From Bacteroidota bacterium (GTDB lineage Bacteria; Bacteroidota; Bacteroidia; UKL13-3), in NCBI GenBank assembly GCA_947462865.1, contig CANHRW010000001.1:1-42476 (forward strand): DNA of 42,476 bases, in the 5' to 3' direction. Shown here piece after piece: positions 41,876 to 42,476 of the stretch. The notes below the pieces were generated by a model. It had not been told where the DNA came from. It worked only from the letters and a program-made list of their open reading frames with translations, and searched no databases. Every line of letters starts with the position of its first letter. Position 1 is the stretch's first letter. The position numbers were made by a program, and so were the translations under genes.

Positions 41876-42476
41876 CTATGGTCTGGCTATACCAATGAAG
41901 TTACTGTTGTTGTTATCGATAACAATAAAGTCGTTACCATCAACAAACGCATCTCCGTTAGCATCGGTGTAGAGGTAACCTGAAGCAAAGTTCGAGTTAT
42001 CGTTATCTACATCAATAAAGTCATTACCATCAATAAATCCGTCTTGGTTAATATCACCAGAGTAGATTAAGAATACGCCATTGCCATCGTCAACCATGTT
42101 TGCTCCATAAGCTTGAGTAGCTCCTGTAGAGAAATCATAAGTATTGGTTGCACCAATGGTTACAGCTGCTGCTGACCATGTTTCAATTGAGTTTCTGTGT
42201 TTGATAGCAATGTAGTAATCGTTACCAATTGCACTACCAGGTAAATCAACTTGAACATCACCATTCACGTCTACAGTTGCAACAATTGAGTAATCTGTGT
42301 TATAGAAACCAGATAAATCTTCGTGCAATTCAACTATAATGGTATCTGCAATAGTCATTGGCATAGCGTTGTCTGCATTGAAAGGAGCAGAAGTCATTGC
42401 ACCACCACCTAAGTACAATCCTTGTAAGAATGCTTTTAAGTTTAAAGTAGCACCAGCAGCAGTTGTAGTTTGGTCG
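41876..42476 (-). CDS. C-terminal part of a protein with two dockerin-like calcium repeats (cut by window edge)
   Basis: The frame is open to the right edge, so the start lies outside the window. About 200 residues are visible. An upstream segment reads TLNLKAFLQGLYLGGGAM, a common motif in Bacteroidota secreted proteins, followed by a beta-rich region (TIADTIIVELHEDLSGFY). The last about 65 residues hold two EF-hand-like loops: DINQDGFIDGNDFIDVDN and DANGDAFVDGNDFIVIDN. Each loop has the Asp/Asn spacing of a type I dockerin calcium site. The repeats are also similar at the DNA level, suggesting duplication. No T9SS domain follows; the protein ends soon after the second repeat. A calcium-dependent binding role is inferred. 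Confidence 0.75.
   Translation of the reverse strand, partial: DQTTTAAGATLNLKAFLQGLYLGGGAMTSAPFNADNAMPMTIADTIIVELHEDLSGFYNTDYSIVATVDVNGDVQVDLPGSAIGNDYYIAIKHRNSIETWSAAAVTIGATNTYDFSTGATQAYGANMVDDGNGVFLIYSGDINQDGFIDGNDFIDVDNDNSNFASGYLYTDANGDAFVDGNDFIVIDNNNSNFIGIARP

Noticed and set aside
1..42476. CRISPR arrays, transposases, integrases, toxin-antitoxin or restriction genes
   Set aside because: No such repeats or protein motifs were seen in any part of the window.

Overview
The window is a gene-dense, AT-rich stretch of a Bacteroidota chromosome. Three things point to that phylum. Two large secreted proteins end in type IX secretion (T9SS) type A sorting domains. Promoters follow the Bacteroidota TTG-N19-TAnnTTTG pattern rather than -35/-10. 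The gene content and order (YceD-rpmF-plsX-fabH-accB-accC; Rel-Fur-PurA; tRNA-Leu-tig) is also typical. I cannot place it firmly below phylum. No insertion sequence, prophage, CRISPR array or rRNA is visible, and no gene-free gap exceeds about 300 bases.

Layout. 1-972 (minus): start of an MgtE Mg2+ transporter and ksgA. 1114-3617 (plus): leucyl aminopeptidase and pdxA. 3706-8376 (plus): fatty-acid operon YceD-rpmF-plsX-fabH-accB-accC, closed by a terminator. 8419-10542 (plus): a small membrane protein, a secreted thioredoxin-like protein, and a lipoprotein joining a c-type haem motif to a peptidylglycine-monooxygenase-like copper domain. 10566-13267: bacilliredoxin (minus), ahcY and pdxJ (plus). 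13268-17328 (minus): purA, a Fur-family regulator and a bifunctional Rel. 17519-21174 (plus): tRNA-Leu, trigger factor, clpP, clpX. 21228-24442 (plus): UMF1-type MFS transporter, LutA-like Fe-S protein, Ldh2-type dehydrogenase, meeting corA (minus) tail to tail. 25505-28150: large secreted NodB-like protein with a T9SS domain. 28208-29599 (minus): lpdA. 29760-31486 (plus): cyclophilin and serS. 31517-33024 (minus): a secreted protein of unknown function and an ECF sigma factor with repeated TTGTTTAAC motifs around its promoter. 33316-34381 (plus): a PTPS/QueD-family enzyme and folE. 34385-35656 (minus): hutI. 35765-38242 (plus): secreted multidomain PIG-L deacetylase. 38243-38899 (minus): TalC-type transaldolase. 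39024-39200 (minus): a 58-residue secreted protein with a PID-CTERM-like tail. 39273-41579 (minus): a T9SS surface protein. 41876 to the right edge (minus): the end of a protein with two dockerin-like calcium repeats.

How the genes fit together. Most of the window is core metabolism and housekeeping: fatty-acid initiation, pyridoxal phosphate (PdxA and PdxJ), SAM-cycle recycling, purine synthesis, stringent response, protein folding and turnover, and pterin synthesis. Accessory interest lies in the haem/copper redox cassette, the secreted proteins and the region around the ECF sigma gene. Convergent genes are packed very tightly: two pairs meet as TAA|TTA and one pair shares CTATAG.

I did not find a clearly new defence or mobile system. 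The best candidates for something under-described are the thioredoxin/cytochrome/copper-monooxygenase cassette, the repeated motif at the sigma promoter, and the possible cohesin-like/dockerin-like neighbours at the right end. All functional statements rest on reading motifs by eye; no database search was run.
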